DNA of 64,000 nt from positions 62,001 to 126,000 of the forward strand of contig NZ_JASNWF010000021.1 of the NCBI RefSeq assembly GCF_030283205.1, given 5' to 3'. The position numbers and the translations under genes are program-made. Source of the stretch: Actinomadura opuntiae. Lineage in GTDB: Bacteria > Actinomycetota > Actinomycetes > Streptosporangiales > Streptosporangiaceae. Numbering within the stretch: position 1 is the first letter of the stretch; each line of letters begins with the position of its first letter. Positions 55,669 to 64,000 of this stretch are shown in pieces. The notes under the pieces are model-generated. The model was not told the origin of the DNA, made no database searches, and was given only the letters and a program-made list of their open reading frames with translations.

Positions 55669-56645
55669 GCGACCGGGTCACGACCACCCTCGGCGCCCTG
55701 GAGCTCCCCAATCCCGTCCTGACGGCCTCCGGGTGCGGCGGGACGGGACGCGAGCTGGCCCAGTTCTTCGAACTGTCCCGCCTCGGCGCGTTCGTCACCA
55801 CCTCGGTGATGTCCCAGGCGCGCGCGGGACGCCCCACCCCGCGCGTGACCGAGACGCCCAGCGGCCTGCTCACCGCCATGGGCCTGCCCGGCCCCGGCGT
55901 CGAGGCGTTCCTGGAACGCGACCTCCCCTGGCTCATCGAGCAGGACGTCCGCACCATCGTGTCCATCGCGGGCAACAGCGTCGAGGAGTTCGGCGACCTC
56001 GCCCGCCGGCTCCGCAACGTCCCCGGCGTCGCCGCCATCGAGGTCAACGTCGCCTGCCCCAACGTCGAGGACCGCGGCCGCATGTTCGGCTGGCATCCCT
56101 CGGCCGCCGCGTCGGTGCTGCGCGCCGTCCGCGCCGGCGCCCGGCCCGGCACCCCGGTCTTCGCCAAGCTCGCCCCCGACGTCACCGACATCGTCGGCAT
56201 CGCGCTGGCCTGCGTCGACGCCGGCGCCGACGGCCTCACCCTGATCAACACGATGGACGGCCTGGCGATCGACCCGCAGACCCTGCGGCCCGCCCTCACC
56301 GGCGTCTCCGGCGGGCTGTCGGGGCCCGCGATCCGGCCCGTCGCGGTCCGCTGCGTCTACCAGGTGCACGCCGCGCTGCCGACGACCCCGATCATCGGCG
56401 TCGGCGGCGTCTCGACCGGCCTGGACGCGCTGGAGTTCATCCTCGCCGGCGCGTCCGCCGTCGCCGTCGGCACCGCCCTGTTCCACGACCCCGCGGCCGG
56501 GCCCCGCGTCCTGCGCGAGCTGGAGGAGGCCCTCGCGGCCCGCCGCATCGGACGCCTGGCCGACGCCGTCGGGCTCGCCCACAAGCCCGCCGGCTACGTG
56601 CCGCCCCAGGTGCGGCCGACCGAGCCCGAGAAGGAGAAGCCGTGA
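55665..56645 (+). CDS. pyrD: Dihydroorotate dehydrogenase, class 1B
   Basis: A 326-residue catalytic subunit. [35 protein letters not shown] (here [15 protein letters not shown]) with the catalytic Cys in place of the Ser of class 2, [23 protein letters not shown] and [20 protein letters not shown] are family marks. Together with adjacent pyrK this is the NAD-linked class 1B enzyme rather than the quinone-linked class 2. GTGA overlaps both neighbours. The C-terminal tail is Pro/Glu/Lys-rich. Confidence 0.95.
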   Translation: MSDRVTTTLGALELPNPVLTASGCGGTGRELAQFFELSRLGAFVTTSVMSQARAGRPTPRVTETPSGLLTAMGLPGPGVEAFLERDLPWLIEQDVRTIVSIAGNSVEEFGDLARRLRNVPGVAAIEVNVACPNVEDRGRMFGWHPSAAASVLRAVRAGARPGTPVFAKLAPDVTDIVGIALACVDAGADGLTLINTMDGLAIDPQTLRPALTGVSGGLSGPAIRPVAVRCVYQVHAALPTTPIIGVGGVSTGLDALEFILAGASAVAVGTALFHDPAAGPRVLRELEEALAARRIGRLADAVGLAHKPAGYVPPQVRPTEPEKEKP

Positions 56646-57370
56646 CCGCAGCCCCCATCGCCGTCGCGCTGGACGCCCCCGACCTGGAGACCGCCGCGCG
56701 CTGGGCCACCCTGGTCACGCCGCACGTCACCACCGTCAAGGTGGGCCTGGAGCTGTACCTGCGCTACGGCCCCGACGTCGTCGCCAGCGTCCGCGGCGCC
56801 AGCCGCGTCCAGGTGTTCCTGGACCTGAAGCTGCACGACATCCCCGCGACCGTGCGCGGCGCCGCCCGCGCCGTCGCCCGGCTCAAGCCCGCGTACCTGA
56901 CCGTGCACGCCGCCGGCGGCCCCGCCATGATCCGCGAGGCGGTCGAGGCCGCCCCCGCCACCAGGATCGCCGCGGTGACGGTGCTGACCTCCCTGGACGA
57001 GGCGGACCTGCGCGCCGTCGGCGTCGCGGGCCCCGCCCCCGACGCGGTCCGCCGGCTGGCCGCCCTCGCCGTCGGCGCCGGCGCCCAAGCCCTCGTCTGC
57101 TCCCCGCAGGAGGCCGCCGCCGTGCGCGCCGAGGTCGGCCCCGACATCACCCTCATCACCCCCGGCGTGCGGCCCGCCGGCGCCGACACCCAGGACCAGG
57201 CCCGGGTCGCCACCCCCGAGGCCGCCCTCGCCGCCGGCGCGGACCTGCTGGTCATCGGCCGCCCCATCACCGGCGCCCCCGACCCCGGCGCCGCCGCGGC
57301 GGCGATGGCGGCCGCGCTCCGGAGATTCCCGGGGGAGCGACCCCCCGGAACCCCCCGTCACGGCCGGTAG
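56642..57370 (+). CDS. pyrF: Orotidine 5'-phosphate decarboxylase
   Basis: A 242-residue OMP decarboxylase for the last step to [23 protein letters not shown] starts the barrel; [20 protein letters not shown] contains the Asp-x-Lys-x-x-Asp catalytic array; [17 protein letters not shown] and [10 protein letters not shown] complete the phosphate site. GTGA overlaps pyrD. The TAG stop lies in the left arm of a long hairpin. The C-terminal extension beyond RRF is Pro/Gly-rich. pyrE is not in the operon. Confidence 0.95.
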   Translation: MTAAPIAVALDAPDLETAARWATLVTPHVTTVKVGLELYLRYGPDVVASVRGASRVQVFLDLKLHDIPATVRGAARAVARLKPAYLTVHAAGGPAMIREAVEAAPATRIAAVTVLTSLDEADLRAVGVAGPAPDAVRRLAALAVGAGAQALVCSPQEAAAVRAEVGPDITLITPGVRPAGADTQDQARVATPEAALAAGADLLVIGRPITGAPDPGAAAAAMAAALRRFPGERPPGTPRHGR

Positions 57371-57418
57371 GCCGTCTCCCGCTCCGCTGGCGCTCCGCGC
57401 GAAACGGCCTACCGGCCG
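57361..57418. terminator. Hairpin terminator of the pyr operon
   Basis: CGGCCGGTAGGCCGT (57361-57375) pairs perfectly with ACGGCCTACCGGCCG (57404-57418). The pyrF stop codon TAG (57368-57370) lies inside the left arm. The loop contains GCTCCGCTGGCGCTCCGC. No T-run follows. Confidence 0.75.
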
Positions 57419-58257
57419 CCGGGCATGCCCGCTCCGCTCGCTGCGCTCGCTCCGCGTGCCTGCCCGTGCCGGTGGCTGGGCTCTGGCCTTCCGCGGCGTG
57501 CTCAGCCGGGTCCACGTCCGGATACGGGTGCTGGGGATTGGGGGCGGGGGGGTGGATTTGGTTTTAGGGGTTGATTTAGCGCGGGTGTTGTCGGGCGTGC
57601 GGGAGCGCGCATTGTCGTTTTTCGCTTGCGAATGCCGGGGCGGGGATCCGCAAAGCGATACGGGCGGACGGCGAAGTCGGTTCGATTCGCGGTCCGGGAC
57701 GCCCGCGGGGCCGGACGGGGGTCCGGGCGCACCGGGGAGGCGGGCGTGCGCGGGAGGGGGAGCTGGGGGTGCGGGAGGGGGCGCCTCCGGGAGCGGGGAA
57801 CGATCTTGGCGGGTGTGCTGTCGAGGATGGCAGTTGCGGTGCGGCCGCGACGTGCGGAACGGCCCGGCGTGACGAGCGTCACTCGGTCGGGAGCGGTTGT
57901 GGGGGACTTCACACCGGGGCCGGACCGGGGGGCCGGATCCGGGTCCGCGGGGGGTGGCGGGATCATGGCGGGGAGGCCCCCGGCGGGCGCGGACCGCCGC
58001 GCCGGGGCGGTGCCCGGTGCCGCAAAACGGGGCAGAATGGGCGGATTTTCACGATCATGCGAAAGTCCCAGCAAGGCAGGGGGATGGGCCGCCGGAGGCC
58101 CCAAGTCGAGTACACTCTGTATTCAGGACACTCCGGGGAGTGATTTTCGTGATTTTGTGGCGGGCTAAACGGCACTTCACGTTGCCTTATGGGGCGTGAA
58201 CTCGCTAGTTTCCCAACCCGTCCGACTCCGTCGAGTGGAAACCTGAGGTGACCCGGC
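57371..58257. other. 887-bp region without a convincing gene before ihf
   Basis: No open frame here has the codon pattern of the neighbours; the longest (57626-58168 plus, 57502-58104 minus) are Arg/Gly or Pro/Arg-rich and overlap each other. It contains the pyrF hairpin, the repeat CGCTCGCTGCGCTCGCTC near 57435, a strongly G-rich plus strand (57530-57780), and an AT-richer stretch 58040-58240 with the ihf promoter and direct repeat GTGATTTTCGTGATTTTG (58140s). Confidence 0.6.
58182..58211 (+). promoter_or_regulatory. Promoter candidate for ihf
   Basis: TTGCCT (58182-58187), an 18-bp spacer and TAGTTT (58206-58211) lie 47 bp before the ihf GTG. A TCACG/CGTGA inverted repeat (58177 and 58195 regions) overlaps it. 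The local base composition is much less GC-rich than the neighbourhood. Confidence 0.4.
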
Positions 58258-58584
58258 GTGGCTCTTCCGCCCCTAACCCCCGAACAGCGCGCCGCAGCCC
58301 TGGAGAAGGCTGCCAAGGCTCGCAAGGAGCGGGCCGAGGTTAAGAACAAGCTCAAGCACGGGGGGACCTCGCTGGCCGAGGTTCTCAAGGAGGGTCAGTC
58401 CGACGACGTCATCGGGAAGATGAAGGTGTCGGCCCTCCTGGAGTCCCTGCCCGGTGTGGGCAAGGTCCGTGCGAAGCAGATCATGGAGCGCCTGGGCATC
58501 GCCGAGTCCCGCCGCGTGCGGGGCCTCGGCGCCAACCAGCGCGCCTCCCTGGAGCGTGAGTTCGGCGGAAGTGCGAACCGCTGA
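58258..58584 (+). CDS. mihF: Actinobacterial integration host factor (mIHF/sIHF)
   Basis: A 108-residue nucleoid protein. The N-terminal helix ([20 protein letters not shown]) and helix-two-turn-helix core ([20 protein letters not shown]) with [20 protein letters not shown] match Streptomyces sIHF closely. It binds DNA without sequence preference and alters topology; required for normal nucleoid and sporulation in Streptomyces. The GTG start has TGAGGTGACCCG before it. It precedes gmk, rpoZ and coaBC in a conserved actinobacterial order. Confidence 0.95.
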   Translation: MALPPLTPEQRAAALEKAAKARKERAEVKNKLKHGGTSLAEVLKEGQSDDVIGKMKVSALLESLPGVGKVRAKQIMERLGIAESRRVRGLGANQRASLEREFGGSANR

Positions 58585-58732
58585 CGCGCGACTCTCGGGC
58601 GGGCGCGGCGGCTCCTGGCAAGAGGAGGCCGCCGCGGCCGGGTCCGGGCTCCACGGAACCGGCACCATCCCGTCCGGCTCCGGCGCACCCATCACTGCGC
58701 CGGAGGGCTCCGAACAACCGCATGGCCCGCTC

Positions 58733-59281
58733 GTGTCCCGCCTGACGGTCCTGTCCGGACCGTCGGGCGTCGGCAAGAGCACGGTCGTCGCCGAGATCCG
58801 GCGCTCACACCCCCGGGTGTGGCTGTCGGTCTCGGTGACCACCCGGTCCCCCCGGCCGGGTGAGACCCACGGTGTGCAGTACTTCTTCGTCGACGACGCC
58901 GGTTTCGACCGGCTCGTCGCCGAAGGGGAGCTGCTCGAGTGGGCCGAGTTCGCGGGCAACCGCTACGGCACCCCGCGCCGGCCCGTCCAGGAGCGCCTCG
59001 CCCGCGGCGAGCCGGTCCTGCTGGAGATCGACCTGCAGGGCGCCCGGCAGGTCCGCGAGACGATGCCCGGCGCGCGGCTGGTCTTCCTCGCGCCGCCCAG
59101 CTGGGAGGAGCTCGTCCGCCGCCTCACCGGCCGCGGCACCGAGCCGCCCGAGGTGATCGAGCGCCGGCTGGAGGCCGCCCGGGTGGAACTGGCCGCCGAG
59201 AAGGAGTTCGACGTCACCCTGGTGAACACGTCCGTCCAGGACGTGTGCGACGAGCTGCTAGCCTTGATGGTTGTTCGTTAG
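58733..59281 (+). CDS. gmk: Guanylate kinase
   Basis: A 182-residue enzyme phosphorylating GMP to GDP. The P-loop is [32 protein letters not shown] and [14 protein letters not shown] are the GMP-binding blocks; [20 protein letters not shown] and [20 protein letters not shown] follow. Family length is about 185-205, so GTG 58733 is favoured, but no ribosome site is seen. An in-frame GTG at 58571, overlapping ihf, would add 54 Gly/Ala-rich residues and allow coupled translation; this remains open. Confidence 0.92.
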   Translation: MSRLTVLSGPSGVGKSTVVAEIRRSHPRVWLSVSVTTRSPRPGETHGVQYFFVDDAGFDRLVAEGELLEWAEFAGNRYGTPRRPVQERLARGEPVLLEIDLQGARQVRETMPGARLVFLAPPSWEELVRRLTGRGTEPPEVIERRLEAARVELAAEKEFDVTLVNTSVQDVCDELLALMVVR

Positions 59282-59343
59282 TGTCGGCGACCGCCGTGTC
59301 CGGCGGCCGGCACCGCAGTGAATCACTAGGGGAAGGCCACGGA

Positions 59344-59598
59344 GTGGCAGCCAGCAGCGAAGGCATCACCAACCCGTCGATCGACGAGCTCCTCGAGGTC
59401 GTCGAGACCAAGTACGGCCTCGTGAGCATCGCGGCCAAGCGCGCCCGGCAGATCAACGCCTACTACGCCCAGCTCGGCGAGGGCCTGCTGGAGTACGTCG
59501 GCCCGCTCGTCGAGACGCAGGTGCAGGAGAAGCCCCTGTCGATCGCGCTGCGCGAGACCCGCGAGGGCCTCCTCAACGCCGAGCCGATCGAGGGCTGA
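59344..59598 (+). CDS. rpoZ: RNA polymerase omega subunit
   Basis: An 84-residue omega subunit that helps assemble beta-prime. [20 protein letters not shown] with [20 protein letters not shown] is the family core; [16 protein letters not shown] is the C-terminal helix. The GTG at 59344 is preceded by GGGGAAGG. It is the third gene of ihf-gmk-rpoZ-coaBC. Confidence 0.95.
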   Translation: MAASSEGITNPSIDELLEVVETKYGLVSIAAKRARQINAYYAQLGEGLLEYVGPLVETQVQEKPLSIALRETREGLLNAEPIEG

Positions 59599-59749
59599 GC
59601 CCCACCCGACCGGACGGGACGGCCCACGGCCCACGCCGCTCATCGGCCCACCCGCGCTCATCGGCCGTTCTCGCCGCGGCGCCGTCCTGGGAAGCGGCCC
59701 TGAGACCCCCGGTGGGCGCCCGTCCGGCGCGTGATGGGATCGTGTGCGC

Positions 59750-60970
59750 ATGACCTCCCGAAAGCCGCGCGTCGTCCTCGGTGTGAGCGCCGGGATCGCC
59801 GCGTACAAGGTGTGCGAGCTGCTGCGGCGGCTCACCGAGTCGGGCCACGACGTCACCGTGGTCCCGACCGAGGACGCGCTCCGCTTCGTCGGCGAGCCGA
59901 CCTGGGCGGCGCTGTCGGGCAACCCGGTGTCCACCGCGGTGTGGGACGGGGTCTCCCAGGTCCCGCACGTCCGGCTGGGGCAGGGCGCCGACCTGGTGTT
60001 CGTCGCCCCCGCCACCGCCGACCTGCTCGCCCGGGCCGCGCACGGCCTGGCCGACGACCTGCTCACCAACACCCTGCTCACCGCCCGCTGCCCGGTGGTG
60101 TTCGCGCCCGCGATGCACACCGAGATGTGGGAGCACCCCGCGACGCAGGCCAACGTCGCGACGCTGCGCGAGCGCGGCGCGGTCGTCGTGGAGCCCGCCT
60201 CCGGCCGGCTCACCGGCAGGGACACCGGCCCCGGCCGGCTGCCCGACCCCGCCGAGCTGTTCGAGGTGGCCCGGCACGTGCTCGCCCGCGGCGCCGCCGG
60301 ACGCGACCTCGCCGGACGGCACGTGGTCGTGTCCGCCGGCGGCACCCGCGAGCCGATCGACCCCGTCCGGTTCATCGGCAACCGCTCGTCCGGGCTGCAG
60401 GGCTACGCGCTGGCCCGCACGGCGGCGGCGCGCGGCGCGCGGGTGACGCTCGTCGCGGCCAACGTGGCGCTGCCCGACCCGGCCGGCGCCCGGGTCGTGC
60501 CCGTCGGGTCGGCGGAGGACATGCGCAAGGCCGTCCTGGAGGCCGCCGGCTCCGCCGACGCGGTGGTGATGGCCGCCGCCGTCGCCGACTTCCGCCCGGT
60601 CGACTACCGCGGCTCGAAGATCAAGAAGACCGAGGACGGCGAGCCGGAGCCGATCCGGCTCGCCAAGAACCCCGACATCCTGGCCGAGCTCGGCGAGCGC
60701 CGGCGGGCCGGGCAGGTGATCGTCGGTTTCGCGGCCGAGACCGACGACGTGCTCGCCAACGGCCGCGCCAAGCTCGCCCGCAAGCGCAGCGACCTGCTCG
60801 TGGTCAACCAGGTGGGGGAGGACCTCACCTTCGGCCGCCCCGACAACGCCGCGGTGATCCTCGGCGCCGACGGGTCGGGCACCGAGGTGCCGCGCGGCGC
60901 CAAGGAGGCGCTCGCCGAGGTCGTCTGGGACCTGGTCGCCGCGCGCCTGGACCCGCTGCCCGCGGATTGA
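59750..60970 (+). CDS. coaBC: Bifunctional phosphopantothenoylcysteine decarboxylase / phosphopantothenate-cysteine ligase
   Basis: A 406-residue CoA-biosynthesis enzyme (Dfp). The N-terminal flavodoxin-like decarboxylase has VVLGVSAGIAAYKVCELLRR, ATADLLARAAHGLADDLLTN and FAPAMHTEMWEHPATQAN (PAMN motif as PAMH here). The C-terminal ligase has VVSAGGTREPIDPVRFIGNR, AAAVADFRPVDYRGSKIKK and VGFAAETDD. ATG 59750 or GTG 59744 could start it. The PAMH in place of the usual PAMN is a change at a conserved catalytic-side Asn and deserves a check. Confidence 0.93.
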   Translation: MTSRKPRVVLGVSAGIAAYKVCELLRRLTESGHDVTVVPTEDALRFVGEPTWAALSGNPVSTAVWDGVSQVPHVRLGQGADLVFVAPATADLLARAAHGLADDLLTNTLLTARCPVVFAPAMHTEMWEHPATQANVATLRERGAVVVEPASGRLTGRDTGPGRLPDPAELFEVARHVLARGAAGRDLAGRHVVVSAGGTREPIDPVRFIGNRSSGLQGYALARTAAARGARVTLVAANVALPDPAGARVVPVGSAEDMRKAVLEAAGSADAVVMAAAVADFRPVDYRGSKIKKTEDGEPEPIRLAKNPDILAELGERRRAGQVIVGFAAETDDVLANGRAKLARKRSDLLVVNQVGEDLTFGRPDNAAVILGADGSGTEVPRGAKEALAEVVWDLVAARLDPLPAD

Positions 60971-61134
60971 CCGCGGCCGCCGGCCGCGGCCGAGCCCATT
61001 CCGGCGCCCGGCGGCGATCGGGCTAGACTGCGGGCTTACACCTTGGATACCCGCGCGGGGGACGTCCCCGCCGAACTCGATGACATATCCGTCCTGCGAC
61101 GCCAGTCAGCAGCCGCTGCAAGGAGTTCACGTAC

Positions 61135-62340
<1,206 letters not shown>

Positions 62341-62366
62341 GCCGCCGGCACCGCTGATCGCCGCCG

Positions 62367-62400
62367 AGAGGGCCCTGGAGACGTTCCGGGGCCCTCTTTG
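62367..62400 (+). terminator. metK terminator
   Basis: AGAGGGCCC (62367-62375) pairs with GGGCCCTCT (62389-62397) and is followed by TTG, a short T-run extending the stem. It lies 27 bp after the metK stop. Confidence 0.75.
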
Positions 62401-62632
62401 CATGTCGGGCACTCCCGACCCCTCGAAAGCCGCCACACGCCGCCTGACGCCCGCAGACGCCCAGAGCCGCACAAATCCTCCAAGCGATCCGCAGCGCGCC
62501 GACGAGAACTCGTCAGAAACCTCAGCCGTCACGCGAGCGCGTTATCTGACCGGTGGGGCGAAGCCGAAGGCGAGCCCCCACCGGGAAGCTCGCGAAGCGA
62601 GGTCGCGCTCGCCCAAGCACGGTCAGCGGGCG

Positions 62633-62699
62633 AGCCGCTAGGCGAGCGCGCTGGGCCGGGATTGTGGAAACACAGCCGCTAGGCGAGCGCCTTGGGCCG
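62633..62699. repeat. Two direct copies of a 26-bp motif
   Basis: AGCCGCTAGGCGAGCGCGCT with GGGCCG (62633-62658) recurs at 62674-62699 as AGCCGCTAGGCGAGCGCCTT with GGGCCG. The period is 41 bp. They lie just downstream (minus strand) of the stop of the membrane protein gene. Confidence 0.8.
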
Positions 62700-62707
62700 C
62701 GCTTGTT

Positions 62708-64000
62708 CTAAGCAGCAGGACAGTGGTTGCCGCGGTGGAGGCCGTAGTGGGCGGCGATCGTGTAGCGGCCGGCGTCCTGGGCCTTCATGCGGACGAACTC
62801 GCCCGCGCGGGCGAGGCAGGCGTCGCCGCGGCCGGTGACGCTCAGCCACGGCGACCAGGAGACCCGGACCAGCACCGAGCCGGGCGACGGCATGTCCACG
62901 ACCAGCTCGCCGGAGTTGACCTCGTGGACGGTGGCGGGCGGGTCGACCAGCTGGGTGGGGTAGGAGACCCGGAACAGCCGCCAGTGCTCGTCGTGCCACA
63001 CCTCCGCCAGGTACGGCTGGCCGGCCTTCACCAGGGCGGCCTCGTCCCTGCCGGACCAGTCGTTCTCCTGCTTGGGGAGCACGACGTACTGGACCGCCCA
63101 CTTGTGCAGCCAGTCGCGGTAGGACGCGGGGGTGAGCGCGTCCTTCTCGTAGAACAGCTCGTGGCGTTCGGCGTCGACCTGCCGGTTCCAGCCGCGCGCG
63201 AGGATGAAGTGCCGGCTCATCCCGGCCGCCTCCCAGTGCGAGCGCAGCGGGACGACCTCGATGCGGGTGCGCTGCGCGCCGAGCGCGTGCAGCTCGTCGA
63301 CGAGGCCCTGGGCGTTCGCGGCGGCCGAGGCGGCGGGGACGGTGTGGACGAGGTCCTCCATCGGCTTCACGACCTGCCACGAGGCCGTGAAGATGAACGC
63401 CACCGACAGCACGGCGATGCGGACCCCGCCGTGCGCGCGCGCGACGGCCGACAGGCAGAACATGCCGCCGAACACCAGCGACAGGCGCTCGACGTTGCTG
63501 CCGACGGGCGAGGGGATCAGCCAGGTGAGGGCGATGCCGAGCAGGTAGATGCCGGCGCCGATCCGGACGAACCGCCAGCTCGGCGGCGCGAACACCAGGA
63601 TCGCGATGACGCTGACGATGCACCACACCACGATCGCGGTGAACGAGATCGGCTGGACGCCGCTGAACGGGAACAGCAGGCTCGTGGTCCCGACGACGAC
63701 GGGCATGCCGATCGCGAGGGAGATCCCGGCGCGGCGCCGTCCGGTCACGAAGAGGGTGGCGGCCAGCACCAGCAGGAACAGCCCCGCGACGGGGCTGGAC
63801 GCCGTCGCCAGCAGGCCGAGGCCGACCATCCCGGCGAAGCGCAGCGCGGGGGTGCCGCGCGGCGTGAACGCGACGATCACCGCCATCAGCGCGAACATCA
63901 GGCCGAGCCCGAACGTGACGCGGCCGGAGGCGGTGTTGCACGACAGCGCGAACGCGGCCCACAGCGCGGCGGGCAGCGCCATCGGCGCCTTGAAGCGGAC
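62708..64000 (-). CDS. Multi-spanning membrane protein, N-terminus cut by window edge
   Basis: At least 430 residues; the frame stays open to the window edge (an internal ATG at 63982 exists, but upstream codons also look coding). About eight to ten hydrophobic helices fill the first 220 visible residues (LPAALWAAFALSC, FGLGLMFALMAVIVAFT, LFLLVLAATLFVTG). The remaining 200 residues are hydrophilic and probably extracellular, with RHFILARGWNRQVDAERHEL, WAVQYVVLPKQENDWSGRD and a C-terminal Cys pair. The layout resembles membrane glycosyltransferases or YfhO-like proteins, but no catalytic motif is visible here. Function unknown. Confidence 0.7.
   Translation of the reverse strand, partial: VRFKAPMALPAALWAAFALSCNTASGRVTFGLGLMFALMAVIVAFTPRGTPALRFAGMVGLGLLATASSPVAGLFLLVLAATLFVTGRRRAGISLAIGMPVVVGTTSLLFPFSGVQPISFTAIVVWCIVSVIAILVFAPPSWRFVRIGAGIYLLGIALTWLIPSPVGSNVERLSLVFGGMFCLSAVARAHGGVRIAVLSVAFIFTASWQVVKPMEDLVHTVPAASAAANAQGLVDELHALGAQRTRIEVVPLRSHWEAAGMSRHFILARGWNRQVDAERHELFYEKDALTPASYRDWLHKWAVQYVVLPKQENDWSGRDEAALVKAGQPYLAEVWHDEHWRLFRVSYPTQLVDPPATVHEVNSGELVVDMPSPGSVLVRVSWSPWLSVTGRGDACLARAGEFVRMKAQDAGRYTIAAHYGLHRGNHCPAA

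Larger units (their letters stand above)
62341..62707. other. Non-coding gap with terminator and structured 3' sequences
   Basis: A 367-bp gap between convergent metK and the last membrane gene. It holds the metK terminator, a CGGTGGGG/CCCCACCG hairpin (62551-62558 with 62576-62583), and two direct copies of AGCCGCTAGGCGAGCGC (62633 and 62674). No gene with normal codon use is seen. Confidence 0.6.

Noticed and set aside
57502-58168. Overlapping frames on both strands between pyrF and ihf
   Set aside because: Pro/Arg- or Gly/Arg-rich, no ribosome sites, no family likeness, and mutually exclusive.
60971-61134. SAM riboswitch before metK
   Set aside because: The 164-bp leader has GC-rich hairpins, but none of the conserved blocks of known SAM aptamers was recognised.
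62402-62641. Small plus-strand frame after metK
   Set aside because: It runs through the terminator end and hairpin sequences, has no ribosome site and no protein-like pattern.

Overview
The window is a chromosomal segment of a high-GC actinomycete. Evidence: GTG and GTGA-overlap starts throughout, codon third positions almost all G or C, a BldD regulator, an actinobacterial integration host factor, a PASTA kinase, MacS/MacR-type two-component genes, a SAV_6107-type HEPN protein and TIGR04222/DUF692 genes. Gene content and order recall Streptomyces and, more closely, Thermomonosporaceae or Streptosporangiaceae (Actinomadura-like). This placement is by recognition and was not computed.

Layout. 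1-9.5 kb: cut-off acyl-CoA ligase, CutC, metallophosphoesterase, SRPBCC protein, DUF5304-like protein, ROK glucokinase, EEP phosphatase, a two-TM protein, a PlsC-type acyltransferase, and MacS/MacR. 9.6-11.9 kb: a three-gene cassette of a TIGR04222 membrane protein with a Cys/Gly/His-rich tail, a DUF692 (MNIO) enzyme and a small partner. 12-18 kb: a phosphofructokinase with PPi-type residues behind a DasR-like site, ThiI, DUF5954, a DMT transporter, and DAHP synthase preceded by a previously unlisted aromatic leader peptide and terminator. 18.9-23.3 kb: LytS/LytTR regulators with a sodium:solute symporter. 24-32.8 kb: endonuclease IV, PASTA kinase, DMT transporter, thiO-thiS-thiG behind a TPP riboswitch, an FAD oxidoreductase, an Rv2175c-like DNA-binding protein and thiE. 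33-42 kb: a second Ser/Thr kinase, a GH3 glycosidase with a CMD protein, a polyprenyl synthase, MetF, GNAT, an ESX-like pair, an ArsC-like protein and a YbaK protein. 42-46 kb: an SOS-box HEPN gene, CoA transferase and MFS transporter. 46.5-62.3 kb: bldD, then the complete pyrR-pyrB-pyrC-carA-carB-pyrK-pyrD-pyrF operon, ihf-gmk-rpoZ-coaBC and metK. 62.7 kb to the end: a cut-off membrane protein.

How it works together. The right part makes UMP (under PyrR RNA control), GMP/GDP precursors, CoA and S-adenosylmethionine. The middle makes thiamine (TPP riboswitch) and chorismate precursors (attenuator). Several regulators of development and stress (BldD, IHF, PknB-type kinase, MacRS) are interleaved.

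The most unusual signals are: (i) a dispersed, about 150-bp structured repeat in four copies whose three stems show compensatory base changes, two copies beginning exactly at a gene's stop codon; (ii) the MNIO cassette with a candidate modified Cys-rich tail; (iii) the aromatic attenuator before aroF; (iv) a DasR-like operator before a PPi-type phosphofructokinase; (v) a near-perfect SOS box in front of a HEPN gene.
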